In this document: positions 26,353-36,826 of the stretch, one piece after another
Position numbering within the stretch: position 1 is the stretch's first letter
How the letters are laid out: the number at the start of each line of letters is the position of its first letter
Assembly: GCA_036924855.1 (NCBI GenBank)
Contig: JBAGRP010000001.1
Location: 2,542,001 to 2,606,000, forward strand
Length of the DNA stretch: 64,000 bases
Source: Nitrobacteraceae bacterium AZCC 2146
GTDB lineage: Bacteria > Pseudomonadota > Alphaproteobacteria > Rhizobiales > Xanthobacteraceae
Direction of reading: 5' to 3'
Notes under the pieces: model-generated
Told to the model about the DNA's origin: nothing
Databases searched by the model: none
Seen by the model: the letters and a program-made list of their open reading frames with translations, nothing else
Made by a program: the position numbers and the translations under genes

Positions 26353-26982
26353 TCACATCGGCGGCGTCAGCCCATCCAGGCCGACATTGACGCGCGCGGT
26401 TTCCAGCGTGCCGTCTTCCTTCTTGTTGGCGCCCATGATGATGACCTTGGCGCCCGGCTTCAATTCAGCCTTGGTGCTCGGCACGAAGGTCACAATCGGC
26501 GTGTCCGCGGTCACGGTGACTTTCTTCTCGCCGTCCTTGTATTTCACCGTCAGGGTCTGGCCATCGGTGGCTTCGACCTTCTGGTCGACGGTGGCGTTGG
26601 TCATGGTGCTGTTGGGGCGCAGATCCCAGGGCCGGAAACCTTCGCCGGTGCCGCGCATCGCTTCCGGGAAAATGTGGATTGCGATCGCCTTCTGGGTGCC
26701 GTCGGACTGCGGCTGACCGGTCACGCCGATATAGGAGCCCGGCTTGATGTTCGACAGCGTGGTCCTGGTGATGCCGGTGACCGCGACATTGTCGGTGAGA
26801 TGCACCTTCCTGTCCTCGCCGTCGCGCGCCTTCACCGTGATGTTGGCGCCATCGACGCTTTCGATGGTGCCGCGAATCCGCACCGGCTGGGGCTGCTGCG
26901 CGACAGCGACCGAGGTGAACAGCGAAGCGGCCAGCAGCGAGCACGCGAGCGCGCGCGTTGTGGAAGAGACGATTTGAAACAT
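26353..26982 (-). CDS. Secreted DUF5666-type beta-barrel protein
   Basis: A 209-residue exported protein (signal peptide MFQIVSSTTRALACSLLAASLFTSVAVAQ is hydrophobic from about 13). The mature part shows repeated short OB-like units of the DUF5666 type: VRIRGTIESVDGANITVKARDG, then TLSNIKPGSYIGVTGQP, and a second copy ATDGQTLTVKYKDGEKKVTV with ELKPGAKVIIMGANK. The family is periplasmic and without known biochemistry. AAAGGA stands before ATG 26982. It ends towards the FMN enzyme gene. No link to neighbours is apparent. Confidence 0.75.
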   Translation of the reverse strand: MFQIVSSTTRALACSLLAASLFTSVAVAQQPQPVRIRGTIESVDGANITVKARDGEDRKVHLTDNVAVTGITRTTLSNIKPGSYIGVTGQPQSDGTQKAIAIHIFPEAMRGTGEGFRPWDLRPNSTMTNATVDQKVEATDGQTLTVKYKDGEKKVTVTADTPIVTFVPSTKAELKPGAKVIIMGANKKEDGTLETARVNVGLDGLTPPM

Positions 26983-27058
26983 GGAATTTCCTTTGGAGAG
27001 AGCGCCCAGCAACCTGCAGATGGAAACCCCGACTCCGAAATGCTATTCCCGCTTCACG

Positions 27059-27901
27059 TCACTGTGACAGGTCGGCCTCGACCAGCGCGCGCAATTCCGG
27101 CGTGACCTCGGGACGATGTCCGAACCACAACTCGAAACCGCGCACCGCCTGATACAGCAGCATGCCGAGGCCGTCGGCGGTGCGCAGTCCGCGCGCCTGC
27201 GCCGCCGCGAGCAGCGGTGTCTGCAATGGCACATAGACCAGATCGGCCACCACGGCCTGTGCGGGCAACAGTTCAACATCGACATGGAGCGGCGGTTGAC
27301 CGTTCATGCCGAGCGACGTGGTGTTCACCAGCAGGCCGGCACGCGGCAACACCGTGGCAATCTCCTCCCACGTGAGCGGCAAAACCCTGGGCCCGAACTG
27401 ATCGGCGATCGCCTGGGCGCGGTCGATAGTGCGGTTGGCGAGATGGATGCGCTTGAGACCGCGCTCCAGCAGGCCGAACACCACCGCGCGGGACGATCCG
27501 CCGGCGCCGAGCACCAGTGCGTCGTCGGCGTGATCCCAGTCGTCGGCACAGTGATCGAGATTGTCGATGAAGCCTTCGATGTCGGTATTGGTCGAGCGCA
27601 ACGTGCCATGGTCGTACCACAACGTGTTGGCGGCACCGACTGCACGAGCGCGCTGATCCGGCGCGGTCAGCTTGAGCACGCGCTCCTTGTGCGGGATCGT
27701 GATGTTGCCGCCGATGTAGCCGTGCTTCGACAGGTTCATGACGAACTCGGCGAAACCTTCGGGCGGCACCGACTCGATGCTGTAGCCGCCGTGGATTTCG
27801 AGCGCCCGCAGCCAGTAATGATGGATCAGCGGGGAGCGCGAATGCGCCGCCGGCCAGCCGATCAAACATGCGGCACGGGGCTTGGTCTGGTTTGGCATCA
27901 T
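27059..27901 (-). CDS. aroE: Shikimate dehydrogenase AroE
   Basis: A 280-residue NADP-linked enzyme that reduces 3-dehydroshikimate to shikimate in aromatic amino acid synthesis. Visible signatures are LIGWPAAHSRSPLIHHYWL (shikimate-binding Ser pair), GGNITIPHKE with the catalytic Lys, TNTDIEGF with the catalytic Asp, and the nucleotide loop LVLGAGGSSRAVVFGLLERG. Two ATG codons in tandem (27901 and 27898) are both possible; GAAGGA is closer to ideal for the second. No other shikimate genes are nearby. Confidence 0.95.
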   Translation of the reverse strand: MMPNQTKPRAACLIGWPAAHSRSPLIHHYWLRALEIHGGYSIESVPPEGFAEFVMNLSKHGYIGGNITIPHKERVLKLTAPDQRARAVGAANTLWYDHGTLRSTNTDIEGFIDNLDHCADDWDHADDALVLGAGGSSRAVVFGLLERGLKRIHLANRTIDRAQAIADQFGPRVLPLTWEEIATVLPRAGLLVNTTSLGMNGQPPLHVDVELLPAQAVVADLVYVPLQTPLLAAAQARGLRTADGLGMLLYQAVRGFELWFGHRPEVTPELRALVEADLSQ

Positions 27902-27961
27902 CGGTCCTTCGCCTCAACTGGAGGCGTACGTGCCACAGGGATCATGCTGATGTGCTGGCTG

Positions 27962-28606
27962 TCAATGTCGCGATGCACGTGCTTGCACTGCAACGATGGC
28001 GCCCGCGATCAATGCTGCAGCTGCGGCAAACCACACCGCGGCGAGATTGATGCGCTGATAGACCAGCGCACCGATCATGGCGCCGATCACCATCGCGGCC
28101 CATAGCAGCAGGTTCGGCAGCCATGCCCAGCGCGCGCCGCCGGTCAGCGCCGTGGCCAGAAGCTGGCCGACCTTGACCAGCGCGCCGGTGACGTAAGTCA
28201 GGCCAAGACCGGCGCCCCCATGGATCTGGAATACCGCGTTCTCCAGGCCCATGGCCAGCACGATGGCCGCGATTGCGGATTGCGACCATCCGAACTCGTA
28301 GCCCAGCGCGCCACCGCCGAGCAGCAGCGCCTCCACCAGCAGCAGCAGCGCCTGGCGTTGCCGGCCGCGGCCGAGCACGATCACGCTGCCGGCCGCGGCG
28401 CCGGCCACGAAAAGCGCGATCAACCCCAGCGCCTGCAGGGCTTTCGGCCAGTCCGCCTCGGCAGCGCTGACGCCCAGCCGCGTCGAGTTGCCACTCATGA
28501 AGGACACGAACAGCCCGCCGAGATGGATGAAGCCGATGCCGTCGATATAGCCGGCCAGCGCACTCAGCGTGCAGGCCAGCGCGATATTGCCGCGGGAGTT
28601 CAGCAT
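27962..28606 (-). CDS. DUF1275 (YoaK-type) membrane protein
   Basis: A 214-residue inner-membrane protein with about six hydrophobic helices. The motif SALAGYIDGIGFIHLGGLFVSFMSGNSTRLG at the N-terminus is the DUF1275 signature, and AVFQIHGGAGLGLTYVTGALVKVGQ is its second conserved patch. Proteins of this family are predicted transporters or membrane modulators without known substrate. It is 60 bp after aroE in the same direction (upstream is the SulP gene), so it probably has its own promoter. Confidence 0.85.
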   Translation of the reverse strand: MLNSRGNIALACTLSALAGYIDGIGFIHLGGLFVSFMSGNSTRLGVSAAEADWPKALQALGLIALFVAGAAAGSVIVLGRGRQRQALLLLVEALLLGGGALGYEFGWSQSAIAAIVLAMGLENAVFQIHGGAGLGLTYVTGALVKVGQLLATALTGGARWAWLPNLLLWAAMVIGAMIGALVYQRINLAAVWFAAAAALIAGAIVAVQARASRH

Positions 28607-28657
28607 CGTGTCTCGTTCATTCGCTGCATCAACGCCATCTATTCAAAAGCGATGCCA

Positions 28658-30406
28658 TCAGCGCAAGACCGACGCCTCCGTGACGGCGGGCGTGGCCACC
28701 CGCGCCTTGATCTCCGCGATCGCATCGGCAATGTCGGTGCGGTATTTCACCAGCGGCGGCCGCGCGCCGTGGGTCAGCAAGGCCCGGCGAACTGGTTGCG
28801 ACGTGCCGGTGAGGATGACGCGAACGCCCTGCCGTCTCGCCTTTTCGGCGATCCCCTTGATCACATTGGCGGCGGTGGAATCCAGGAACGGCACCGCGGC
28901 AAAATCGATCACGAACGCCTTGTGGCGATCGGAGATGCTGTCCAGCACCGAGCCGATGGTCGATGCGACGCCGAAGAAAAATGCGCCGGTGATGCGGTAG
29001 ACCAGCACGTCGGGATCGGCCGCCAGGCGCGCATCATAGGGTGCCCTGTCGCCATTGGCGTCGTCGGCCTTGTCGCCGGGCACCAGCGGTGCGGCGGCCT
29101 CAATGCCGGTGGTTTCCGCCATCCGGTTGATGAACAACACCGCGCCGAGCGCGAAGCCGACGACGATGCCCTCGGTGAGGTCGCGGAAGATCGTCAGCAG
29201 GAATGTCGCCAGCAGCACCAGGGCGTCGCCCCATGACGAGCGCAGCAGCGTGGCGAATTCGTGCTTCTCGGCCATGTTCCAGGCCACCACCGCGAGCACG
29301 GCGGCCAGCGCCGCCAGCGGGATGTAGCTCGCCAATGGCGCCGCGACCAGAATGAACAGCAGCAGAAAAGCCGCGTGCAGCATGCCGGAGACCGGGCCGT
29401 GCGCACCGGAGCGGACATTGGTGGCGGTGCGGGCAATGGTGCCGGTGACACAAATGCCGCCGAACAGCGCCGAGCCGATATTGGCGACGCCCTGCGCCAC
29501 CAGTTCGCAATTCGATCGATGCCGGCGCCCCGTCATGCCGTCGGCGACCACGGCCGAAAGCAGCGACTCGATGGCGCCGAGCAGCGCGAAGGCGATGGCA
29601 TCCGGCAGGATCGCCTGCAATTTGGCGAGCGAGATCGCGGGCAGCGACGGCAGCGGAAAGGATTGCGGAATCCCACCGAATTTCGTGCCGATGGTCTCCA
29701 CCGGCAGTGCGAACGCCCAGGCCGCCGCGGCGGCGGCCACCACCGCGATGAGAATGCCGGGCAGAGACGGCCGCCATTTGCGAAGTCCGAGAATGATCGC
29801 GATGCTGACGACGGTGATGGCGACAGCAGCGACATTGAAGGTGGGCAGCGCCCGGCCCAGCGTCTCAAGCTTCGGGAGCAGTTCGCCGGGCTCCTTGCCA
29901 TCAAGCGTCAGCCCGAACAGATCCTTGATCTGGCTGGCGAAGATGATGACGGCGATGCCCGACGTGAAGCCCACCGTGACTGGAAACGGAATGAATTTGA
30001 TATAGGTGCCGACTTTCAGGAAACCGGCAACCATCAGGAACAGGCCGGAGAGCATCGTCGCCAGAATCAGGCCATCGATGCCATGGCGGCTGACCGTCGC
30101 CGCCACCAGCACGATGAAGGCACCGGCCGGACCGCCGATCTGAAACCGGCTACCGCCCAGCGCGGACACCAGAAAGCCGCCGACCACGGCGGTGATCAGC
30201 CCACGATCGGGCGACGTGCCCGAGGCAATGGCAATCGCCATCGACAGCGGCAGCGCCACAATCGCCACGGTAAGGCCGGACAATACGTCGCCACGGAAAT
30301 CGGCGAAGCCGTAACCTTCACGCAACACGGTAATCAGTTTTGGGGTGAACAATTCCGCGAATGTCGGCCCGCGCGGCCGCCGCGCCTGTTCTCTGGAAAT
30401 ATCCAT
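28658..30406 (-). CDS. SulP family inorganic anion transporter with STAS domain
   Basis: A 582-residue SLC26/SulP permease. The hydrophobic core spans roughly residues 40-430 in 12-14 helices and contains VAIVALPLSMAIAIASG, GGSRFQIGGPAGAFIVLV and the second-half GAIESLLSAVVADGMTG. The C-terminal STAS domain (about 455-570) has FVIDFAAVPFLDSTAANVIKG, the usual Ser/Thr patch. It moves sulfate, bicarbonate or another anion. ATG 30406 is chosen; a TTG at 30463 would add 19 basic residues. It follows a small XRE gene by 61 bp in the same direction, a pairing that suggests joint control. Confidence 0.9.
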   Translation of the reverse strand: MDISREQARRPRGPTFAELFTPKLITVLREGYGFADFRGDVLSGLTVAIVALPLSMAIAIASGTSPDRGLITAVVGGFLVSALGGSRFQIGGPAGAFIVLVAATVSRHGIDGLILATMLSGLFLMVAGFLKVGTYIKFIPFPVTVGFTSGIAVIIFASQIKDLFGLTLDGKEPGELLPKLETLGRALPTFNVAAVAITVVSIAIILGLRKWRPSLPGILIAVVAAAAAAWAFALPVETIGTKFGGIPQSFPLPSLPAISLAKLQAILPDAIAFALLGAIESLLSAVVADGMTGRRHRSNCELVAQGVANIGSALFGGICVTGTIARTATNVRSGAHGPVSGMLHAAFLLLFILVAAPLASYIPLAALAAVLAVVAWNMAEKHEFATLLRSSWGDALVLLATFLLTIFRDLTEGIVVGFALGAVLFINRMAETTGIEAAAPLVPGDKADDANGDRAPYDARLAADPDVLVYRITGAFFFGVASTIGSVLDSISDRHKAFVIDFAAVPFLDSTAANVIKGIAEKARRQGVRVILTGTSQPVRRALLTHGARPPLVKYRTDIADAIAEIKARVATPAVTEASVLR

Positions 30407-30467
30407 TCTGGCTCGCCCCGTCGCTTGCCCCCGATATCGATTGGCGCCGCGACCCGCGCTCAACCGA

Positions 30468-30746
30468 TCAGCTTTGATCCGTCAGTTTCGGTGGCGGACC
30501 AGGCTGCTTCAGCCGCACGCCTCGCCCTCCGGAATCGCTCCGGACGTCTTCGCCGATCAGATCAACGCCGGCGCGGTTGAACGCATCGACGACCTTGATC
30601 AACGAATCCACCACCCCCCTGACGTTGCCGTCACTCGCCTCCATGCGCTGGATCGTCGGCAACGATACGCCGGCCAGTTCGGCCAGCCGCTTTTGATCGA
30701 CCCCCAGCAGTGCACGCGCCGCGCGCATTTGAAACGATGTGATCAA
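30468..30746 (-). CDS. XRE-family transcriptional regulator beside SulP
   Basis: A 92-residue helix-turn-helix protein. FQMRAARALLGVDQKRLAELAGVSLPTIQRMEASDG is the widely seen minimal XRE HTH (recognition helix VSLPTIQRME), followed by a short dimer region (VVDSLIKVVDAFNRAGVDLIGED) and a Pro/Gln tail. The TTG at 30746 gives the length usual for this group; ATG at 30728 is an alternative. It is the first gene of a likely XRE-SulP operon. The strong palindrome 38-80 bases upstream (30784-30826) is a candidate operator or a terminator of the preceding gene. Confidence 0.82.
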   Translation of the reverse strand: MITSFQMRAARALLGVDQKRLAELAGVSLPTIQRMEASDGNVRGVVDSLIKVVDAFNRAGVDLIGEDVRSDSGGRGVRLKQPGPPPKLTDQS

Positions 30747-30783
30747 GCGAGGCTTCCTATTTCAAGAGTCGTATATCAAATAT

Positions 30784-30826
30784 AAAATGGCTTCAATGAT
30801 GTTTAAAACATCATTGAAGCCATTTT
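30784..30826. promoter_or_regulatory. 43-bp palindrome: XRE operator or intrinsic terminator of the EF-G-like gene
   Basis: The two arms are 21 bases long, pair perfectly and surround one central base. The left arm begins AAAATGGCTTCAATGATG, the right ends CATCATTGAAGCCATTTT. It lies in a gap of 107 bases between the stop of the EF-G-like gene (30854) and the start of the XRE gene (30746), both on the minus strand. On that strand the stem ends in TTTT and continues TATATTT, so it could end transcription. Such long perfect symmetry is also unusual for terminators and could be the binding site of the XRE protein. Confidence 0.7.
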
Positions 30827-30853
30827 GGAAGTAGAGACTTCCAGTGCTTTTGA

Positions 30854-32905
30854 CTACGCTGCGACGCGGTGCGCGGCGATGATCTGGTCGGCGGCACGGC
30901 CGGTGACTTCGGCCATGTGGTCGAAGCTGCGCGTAAAATGCCCCGCACCGGCGGTGGCGGAACGCAGCTCGACGATCAGATCTCCGATCTCGGCCTCCGG
31001 CAGCATCGCGCGAACCATGTCCCAGCCCGGCCAGTTGTCGCGGGTGTCGAAGCCCAGAATTTGTCCGCGCCGACCCGAAAGGATCGCATTGATCTTGGCG
31101 GTGGCCTCCGTGGGACAGACGATCTCGACCACATGGATCGGCTCCAGCAGCACCGGCTGGCACTGCGGCAGCGCTTCGCTGACACCGATCCGCGCCGCGG
31201 TGCGAAACGCCAGGTCGGAGGAATCCACGCTGTGAAACGAGCCGTCGGTCAGCGTGACCTGCACGTCGATGACCGGGAAACCGAGCGGGCCGCGCAGCAA
31301 CCCATCGACGACGCCCTCTTGCACCGCCGGGATATAATTGCGCGGCACGGCGCCGCCGACCACCTTTTCCTGAAACGCAAATCCCTCGCCGCGCGGCAGC
31401 GGGCACACCTCCAGCACCACATCGCCGAACTGGCCGTGGCCACCGGACTGCTTCTTGTGCCGGCCGCGCTGGAGGATCGGTTTTCGGATGGTCTCCTGAT
31501 AGCCGATCACCGGCGGCTGCGATTTGACGTTGACGCCGAAACGTTCCTGCAGCCGCTCCAGCGCGACGCGCAGATGCATCTCGCCCTGCCCCCACAGCAC
31601 CACGTCATGGGTGCGGGCATTGTTGACCACCGAGAGCGAAGGGTCCTCCTCGTTCAGCCGGAGCAAGGCCTGGCCGAGCTTGACGTCATCCTTGCGGTCG
31701 GTGGCGGCGAGCGCCATCGCCAGCACCGGCGCGACCGGGATGACGTTCACCAGCGCGGCCGGCGCGGTCTTGCCGGCGGACAGCGTGTCGCCGGTCTTGA
31801 TTTGATCGAGCTTGCCGAGCGAGACGGTGTCGCCGACTTCGGCGGCGGCGCGCTTGCTGTCGTGGGCGCCGTTCATCGCCAGAATGCCGGAGACGCGGCC
31901 GGTCTCGCCAGAGGACGATTGCAGCGTCGCGCCGTCGTCGAGATGGCCGGCGAGCACGCGCGCCAACGACAACTTGCCGCCGTGCTGCAGATGCGTGGTC
32001 TTGAGCACGTAAGCGAGCGCGTCCTTGGTGGCCGCAGGCACGCCGAGACGTTTCGCGGTGTCATCTACGCCGGGCGCTTCGTGACGCAGCGCCTTCATCA
32101 GCCGCAGCACGCCGTTTTCACGCAAGGCCGAGCCGAGCAGCACCGGACAGATCAGGCCCTCGCGCAATTCGCGGGCGAGATCGTCGAACACGGCGTCCGC
32201 CGGCGGCGGAATGTCTTCGAGCAGTTGCTCCATCAGCGCGTCGTCGTGGTCCGCAAGTTTTTCGAGCATCGCAAACCGCGCTTCCTTCTCGCGGTCGAGA
32301 TCGCCGCCATCCAGCGCGACGACTTCGGAGGGCTTGTGCTCGCGATAGACAAAGGCACGCTCCAGCGCCAGGTCGACGAAGCCGGCGATCAGATCGCCGT
32401 TCCAGATCGGAATCTGCCGCAGCACCAGTGGAATCCGCGAGGCCGGCTGCAGGGTGCCCAGGGTTTCGCGAATGCGCTTGTGGGCGCGATCGATCTTGTT
32501 GAGGAACAGGAAGCGGGGAATGCCGAGGTCTTCCAGCTCGCGCAGGATCAGCTGCAGCTGCGGCAGCTTTCGCGCATCGGCCTCGCAGACCACCACGGCG
32601 GCATCGACTGCGGGAAGTGCAGCGCGCATGTCATGGGCGAATTCCACCGAGCCGGGACAATCGATGAAAGTGTAGCTGTCCCCCATGAAGGTCGTGCTGG
32701 CGGCACTGAGGCCTGTGCCCATCTTGTGGCGGCGGGCTTCCGCACCGGCATCCCCGACGCTGGTACCGGCATCGACGCTGCCGACCCGCGGGATCGCGCC
32801 GGTGCGGGCCAGTATCGCTTCAAGCAGTGTGGTTTTTCCGCTCTGGAAAGGGCCCACCAGTGCAATGCACCGGGGACCGCGGGGACTTCTCACGTCGTGT
32901 CCCAT
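30854..32905 (-). CDS. Elongation factor G-like GTPase (divergent EF-G paralogue)
   Basis: A 683-residue protein with the domain order of EF-G. The GTP-binding domain has P-loop GPFQSGKTTL near residue 18, a divergent switch region, DCPGSVEF in place of DTPGHVDF, and the base-specificity motif NKID. Domain II, III (HLRVALERLQERFGV), IV (GRHKKQSGGHGQFGDV) and V (EPIHVVEIVCPTE) follow. It is a paralogue, not the main FusA: the G3 His of DTPGH is Ser here and no ribosomal-protein genes are near. Such EF-G-like proteins may act in ribosome recycling, back-translocation or tetracycline-type protection; the role here is unknown. ATG 32905 has AGGAGG upstream. Confidence 0.85.
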   Translation of the reverse strand: MGHDVRSPRGPRCIALVGPFQSGKTTLLEAILARTGAIPRVGSVDAGTSVGDAGAEARRHKMGTGLSAASTTFMGDSYTFIDCPGSVEFAHDMRAALPAVDAAVVVCEADARKLPQLQLILRELEDLGIPRFLFLNKIDRAHKRIRETLGTLQPASRIPLVLRQIPIWNGDLIAGFVDLALERAFVYREHKPSEVVALDGGDLDREKEARFAMLEKLADHDDALMEQLLEDIPPPADAVFDDLARELREGLICPVLLGSALRENGVLRLMKALRHEAPGVDDTAKRLGVPAATKDALAYVLKTTHLQHGGKLSLARVLAGHLDDGATLQSSSGETGRVSGILAMNGAHDSKRAAAEVGDTVSLGKLDQIKTGDTLSAGKTAPAALVNVIPVAPVLAMALAATDRKDDVKLGQALLRLNEEDPSLSVVNNARTHDVVLWGQGEMHLRVALERLQERFGVNVKSQPPVIGYQETIRKPILQRGRHKKQSGGHGQFGDVVLEVCPLPRGEGFAFQEKVVGGAVPRNYIPAVQEGVVDGLLRGPLGFPVIDVQVTLTDGSFHSVDSSDLAFRTAARIGVSEALPQCQPVLLEPIHVVEIVCPTEATAKINAILSGRRGQILGFDTRDNWPGWDMVRAMLPEAEIGDLIVELRSATAGAGHFTRSFDHMAEVTGRAADQIIAAHRVAA

Positions 32906-33064
32906 TGCCGCCTCCTGATCTGGAGCTCGGCCCATGATTGGGTCGGCACGGAGATGGTCTCCCCGAGACGCCGAATTGGCAAGATGGAAACGTTATTGCG
33001 ATGCGCAATGTTCCGCGAGGCGTCCAGCGAGTGCCGGGACGCCTCTCGGAGAGGGGTGCAGGTC

Positions 33065-33541
33065 TTACCTCCCCGGGCGCAGTTCGAGGCTTTCGAGGCC
33101 GGCGGCGACATTGAGGCCGGTGGAGCCCTGCAGGCTGAGCGGCTGCAGGGCGATCGAATTAGCGGAGCCGCCGACCAGCACATTGGCGCCAAGGCCGACG
33201 CCGAACGAGGCGCTGCCCTGCGCGCCGGCATAATTGCCGGAGAGATCGCCCACCCCTGCACGCTCCACCGGTGCGAACACCGCCCAGCCGAGCGCGGTTT
33301 CCTGGGTGATGCCCAGATCGATGCCGACCTTGCGGATGGTGGCGACATAGGGCTGGTCCGGACGGCCTTCGGCGCGCAGCACGCAGCCGAGATTGGTCAC
33401 CGAACCGACGACAAAGCCGACGCTGGCGCCGCCGCGGCATTGCAGCACGCCGATCTGAACGGCCCGCGGCGCCTGCGCCTGCGCGCTGAAGGCAACCAAT
33501 GTCGTCGCAGCAATACCTAGAAATAGCGAGAGGCGGCTCAT
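33065..33541 (-). CDS. DUF992 family secreted protein (copy 1)
   Basis: A 158-residue exported protein (signal peptide ending SAQAQA). The DUF992 pattern is visible: VQIGVLQCRGGASVGFVVGSVTNLGCVL near the N-terminus with two cysteines, LGITQETALGWAVFAP, and a glycine-rich repeat region SASFGVGLGANVLVGG before the end QPLSLQGSTGLNVAAG. The second copy is at 33720-34235. The family is common in Bradyrhizobium relatives and functionally uncharacterised. A Gly-rich curved beta-sheet fold is likely. Confidence 0.82.
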   Translation of the reverse strand: MSRLSLFLGIAATTLVAFSAQAQAPRAVQIGVLQCRGGASVGFVVGSVTNLGCVLRAEGRPDQPYVATIRKVGIDLGITQETALGWAVFAPVERAGVGDLSGNYAGAQGSASFGVGLGANVLVGGSANSIALQPLSLQGSTGLNVAAGLESLELRPGR

Positions 33542-33675
33542 GGCAGGGGGTCTCCGGAGTGAGCGGTGTGATGCGGACCAAACGCGCAGACAGTTCTGAG
33601 CCCGTCTGCGCCAATCGCTTATCCATAGCCAATGACACCGCTCAATGACAGCTGCACACTTTCGCTATCAAACAA

Positions 33676-33701
33676 AAAAGGCCCGCTTGCGCGGGCCTTT
33701 T
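33676..33701 (-). terminator. Rho-independent terminator of DUF992 copy 2
   Basis: An 11-base stem AAAAGGCCCGC / GCGGGCCTTTT with a four-base loop, followed by TTTG on the minus strand. It is just after the stop of the gene at 33720-34235. Confidence 0.88.
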
Positions 33702-33719
33702 CGTTAACCTTGTCGTCGA

Positions 33720-34235
33720 TCAGTGATGACGGCGATGATGGCGCACGCGGCGAGCACGCACCGGAGCAGCGGGCACGAGGTCGAGACTGACGACGCCGGC
33801 CGCCACGTTGAGGCCGGTCTGGCCCTGAACGCTGATCGGCTGCAGGGTGTAGGCGTTGCCGGCACCGCCGAGCAGGAAGTTGCCGCCGAAGCCGACGCCG
33901 ACCGACGCATTGGAGCCGACGCCGCCGTAGCTGCCGGCCAGACCGCCGCGCGGCACGCGGGCGTAGGGCGCGAAAGCGGTCCACTGCACGGTGGTGTTCT
34001 GGGTGAAGCCGAGATCGAGGCCGAAGCGCTTGATGTTGGCGACGTAACCCTCTGTACGGCCGCCTTCGCTCTGGAAGACGCAGTTCAGGGTCGCGTTCGA
34101 ACCGACGACGAAGCTGACGTTCTGGCCGCCGGTGCACTCGAGCACGCCGACGCGAACGCCCTGCTGCGCATTCGCGGACGCGAACGACGCAACGAGGGCC
34201 ACCGTCGCGATACCGAACATTTTAGAGAGCCGCAT
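33720..34235 (-). CDS. DUF992 family secreted protein (copy 2)
   Basis: A 171-residue exported protein (signal peptide MRLSKMFGIATVALVASFASANAQ). It repeats the pattern of copy 1: VRVGVLECTGGQNVSFVVGSNATLNCVFQ, then LGFTQNTTVQWTAFAP and SVGVGFGGNFLLGG, followed by QPISVQGQTGLNVAAGVV. It ends in a basic His/Arg-rich tail (VRARRVRHHRRHH) absent from copy 1. ATG 34235 matches the signal-peptide start; the upstream extension to 34337 is not supported. The two copies arose by duplication but are not in one transcript, as copy 2 has its own terminator. Confidence 0.82.
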   Translation of the reverse strand: MRLSKMFGIATVALVASFASANAQQGVRVGVLECTGGQNVSFVVGSNATLNCVFQSEGGRTEGYVANIKRFGLDLGFTQNTTVQWTAFAPYARVPRGGLAGSYGGVGSNASVGVGFGGNFLLGGAGNAYTLQPISVQGQTGLNVAAGVVSLDLVPAAPVRARRVRHHRRHH

Positions 34236-34359
34236 AGATATACTCCGCCTTTTTGAGATTGAATTGCGTGGGAACAAGAAGGAAGCGCCGTGTTCAAAAC
34301 AAGGCGCTTCCAAAACAAACCTTAAAAAGGCTTGCAACGTTGCCGGATGTTAATGTGGC

Positions 34360-36031
<1,672 letters not shown>

Positions 36032-36685
36032 ATGTACAAGCTCTACTCGATGCAGCGCTCCGGCAACAGCTACAAGGTCCGCCTTGCGCTGGCATTTCTT
36101 GAGGCGCCGTATCGCGCCATCGAGATCGATATTCTGCGCGGAGAGAGCCGCACACCGGAATTCCTCGCCAAGAATCCGAGCGGTCAGGTGCCGCTGCTCG
36201 AGGTCGCGGAAGGCCGTTACCTCGCCGAATCCAACGCCATCCTCTGGTATGTCGCGATCGGCACTTCGCTGGCGCCGGAATCGCGGATGGACCGCGCCGA
36301 GGCGCTGCAATGGATGTTCTTCGAGCAGCACGCGCTGGAGCCGAACATCGGCGCGGCGTATTTCTGGCTGTCGCTGGTTCGCGGCGGTCGCGATCTGCAG
36401 ACCCACGCGCTGGAAGACTGGATGGAGCGCGGCTATGCGGCGCTGCAGGTGATGGAAAACCACCTCAAGACCCATGACTTCTTCGCCGCCGGCCAGCTCA
36501 CCATCGCCGACATCGCGCTGTACGGATATACGCACGTCGCCCATCAGTGCGATTTCGACCTCGCCAGCTTCCCGGCGGTGCGTGGCTGGCTGCGCCGGGT
36601 CGAGCAAGCACCCGGCTTCGTCGCCATGGACTGGCATCCGACCTCGAACGAATTCGATACTTTGGACGCAGCTGCCGGCGCATAA
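36032..36685 (+). CDS. Glutathione S-transferase family protein
   Basis: A 217-residue GST. The N-domain starts MYKLYSMQRSGNSYKVRLAL with the Ser (SGNSYK) at the glutathione site; VPLLEVAEGRYLAESNAIL holds the cis-Pro and the glutathione-binding Glu-Ser. The C-domain has FFAAGQLTIADIALYGYTHVA, the usual N-capping box. It resembles the GST at 19155-19736. The start has no strong ribosome site but matches family length. Substrate unknown. Confidence 0.88.
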   Translation: MYKLYSMQRSGNSYKVRLALAFLEAPYRAIEIDILRGESRTPEFLAKNPSGQVPLLEVAEGRYLAESNAILWYVAIGTSLAPESRMDRAEALQWMFFEQHALEPNIGAAYFWLSLVRGGRDLQTHALEDWMERGYAALQVMENHLKTHDFFAAGQLTIADIALYGYTHVAHQCDFDLASFPAVRGWLRRVEQAPGFVAMDWHPTSNEFDTLDAAAGA

Positions 36686-36826
36686 GCCAGCAAATAGCGG
36701 GCATAAGCGGTATTTGCGCCCTCATTCCGCCATGGTTGGTGTCAATTCCGCCCAAATCTTGCCTGCTGGCCCTGCGAAATTCGCGAAGCGCGGGTGATTC
36801 GCCCGCGATTTGAAGGATTTACGGCC

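Noticed and set aside
30869..33520. 883-codon plus-strand frame opposite the EF-G-like gene and DUF992 copy 1
   Set aside because: It covers two opposite genes and an intergenic gap, with His/Arg/Gln-rich composition and no motif.
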